Assembly (NCBI GenBank): GCA_003326205.1 | Contig: LWTK01000020.1 | Location: 1-64,000, forward strand | Reading direction: 5' to 3' | From: Nostoc sp. ATCC 43529 | Lineage (GTDB): Bacteria > Cyanobacteriota > Cyanobacteriia > Cyanobacteriales > Nostocaceae | Length of the DNA: 64,000 bases | Shown: piece by piece, positions 63,558 to 64,000 of the stretch | How the letters are laid out: every line of letters begins with the position of its first letter | How positions within the stretch are numbered: the first letter of the stretch is position 1 | Notes under the pieces: model-generated | Database searches by the model: none | Seen by the model: only the letters and a program-made list of their open reading frames with translations | What the model was told of the DNA's origin: nothing | Position numbers and translations under genes: made by a program

Positions 63558-64000
63558 ACGCCCTCAAAATACTTTTGGAGAAATTCCAATATTTGTTTTC
63601 CTTTAAAACCTTTAGCCAGTTGATATAAATGAGTAGCAAAAGGCTGCAACTTCTCATCTATTTCTTCTAGTTTGACAGCTCGTTCAGCAATGCTTCTTAA
63701 ATCACCCCGCATAGCCAAATCTAGCAAAATTGCCAGTTCGTTTGCTGAAGGAGGGACAATAAGAGTCTGAGATGTCAAGTGTAAAGTATTAGTAGGACTT
63801 TTGTTTTCGTCCTTCATCTTTCTTACCTTACCTTTATCTTCGTATACCCATTCCAATCCCAAGTGAACCTGTAACTTTTCTAAAAGTTCTGCTTTTTTAA
63901 TTGGTTTTGCCAGAAAATCATCACACCCTACTTTACGACTTTCTTGCTGATCGAATTCAAAGACACTAGCGGAGACAGCAACCACTATCACTTCCTTAAA
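63554..64000 (-). CDS. Receiver-domain protein, C-terminal part (cut by window edge)
   Basis: The frame is open to the window edge, so the N-terminus lies outside. What remains is the last part of a response-regulator receiver (FKEVIVVAVSASVFEFDQQE, then CDDFLAKPIKKAELLEKLQV, with the conserved Lys of the KP motif). A C-terminal region of about 100 residues (NELAILLDLAMRGDLRSIAE to [15 protein letters not shown]) is seen at the end of many cyanobacterial hybrid kinases. The missing part is therefore probably a hybrid histidine kinase. The stop codon overlaps the start of the next kinase gene (ATGA). Confidence 0.88.
   Translation of the reverse strand, partial: FKEVIVVAVSASVFEFDQQESRKVGCDDFLAKPIKKAELLEKLQVHLGLEWVYEDKGKVRKMKDENKSPTNTLHLTSQTLIVPPSANELAILLDLAMRGDLRSIAERAVKLEEIDEKLQPFATHLYQLAKGFKGKQILEFLQKYFEGV

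Overview
The window looks like chromosome from a filamentous, probably heterocyst-forming cyanobacterium (Nostocales). The evidence is frequent HIP1 octamers (GCGATCGC), a cyanobacterial 16S rRNA 5' end, a complete bidirectional NAD-linked [NiFe]-hydrogenase (hox) locus, DUF4327 and DUF3122 proteins, tandem heptamer repeats, several MITE families and remains of a group II intron. No tRNA, CRISPR array or prophage was recognised.

Layout. 1-94 is the 5' end of a 16S rRNA gene running leftwards, with a sigma70-type promoter at 263-291. 431-1459 is debris: an IS5-like transposase remnant fused to the 3' end of a group II intron. 2.6-9.1 kb holds ppsA (PEP synthase), a DUF4327 gene and a P2-type cation ATPase. 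9.8-12.0 kb has a PEP-CTERM protein and an orphan membrane-anchored protein between inverted repeats. 12.2-27.0 kb is an energy-metabolism island. pfkA diverges from hoxE-hoxF-hoxU-(DUF3122)-hoxY-(4-TM protein)-(CBS protein)-(123-aa protein)-hoxH, which is followed by a tandem rhodanese, a TPR protein, the hydrogenase protease hoxW and an ADP-forming acyl-CoA ligase fused to a GNAT domain. Together these suggest fermentative disposal of electrons as H2 coupled to ATP-yielding acyl-CoA cleavage.

27.0-29.9 kb has an ABC ATPase, a periplasmic amino-acid-type binding protein and a GNAT enzyme. 30.0-36.1 kb, all on the minus strand, is a compact operon of discrete acyl-assembly enzymes: a small unknown protein, KAS III, holo-ACP synthase, a Cys-nucleophile alpha/beta hydrolase, ACP, malonyl-type acyltransferase, a DUF1330-like protein and an FAD oxidoreductase. 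It ends in a strong terminator and has paired palindromes upstream. This is the best candidate for an undescribed pathway. Two paralogous RTX proteins follow (36.3-39.3 kb), then MITEs and an ISAzo13-type transposase.

42.5-48.5 kb is a minus-strand stress/detoxification group: a beta-propeller protein, two GSTs, an aldo/keto reductase, an SDR and a TetR regulator. The promoters of tetR, one GST and the SDR share a TTGAA-N6-TTCAA-like motif, suggesting a local regulon. 48.6-49.6 kb is a graveyard of MITEs plus a broken histidine kinase end. 49.7-51.8 kb pairs a divergent KAS III homologue that lacks the usual His/Asn with a PanE-like reductase. 52.0-58.5 kb encodes a large CPBP membrane protease and two MscS-type channels. 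59.1-64.0 kb has a vMAP/AAA-like ATPase with a neutralised Walker B, a Uma2-family protein with an expanding coiled coil, a hybrid histidine kinase and the end of another receiver-domain protein cut by the window edge.

Functions were read from translated sequences and motifs by eye; no database search was run.
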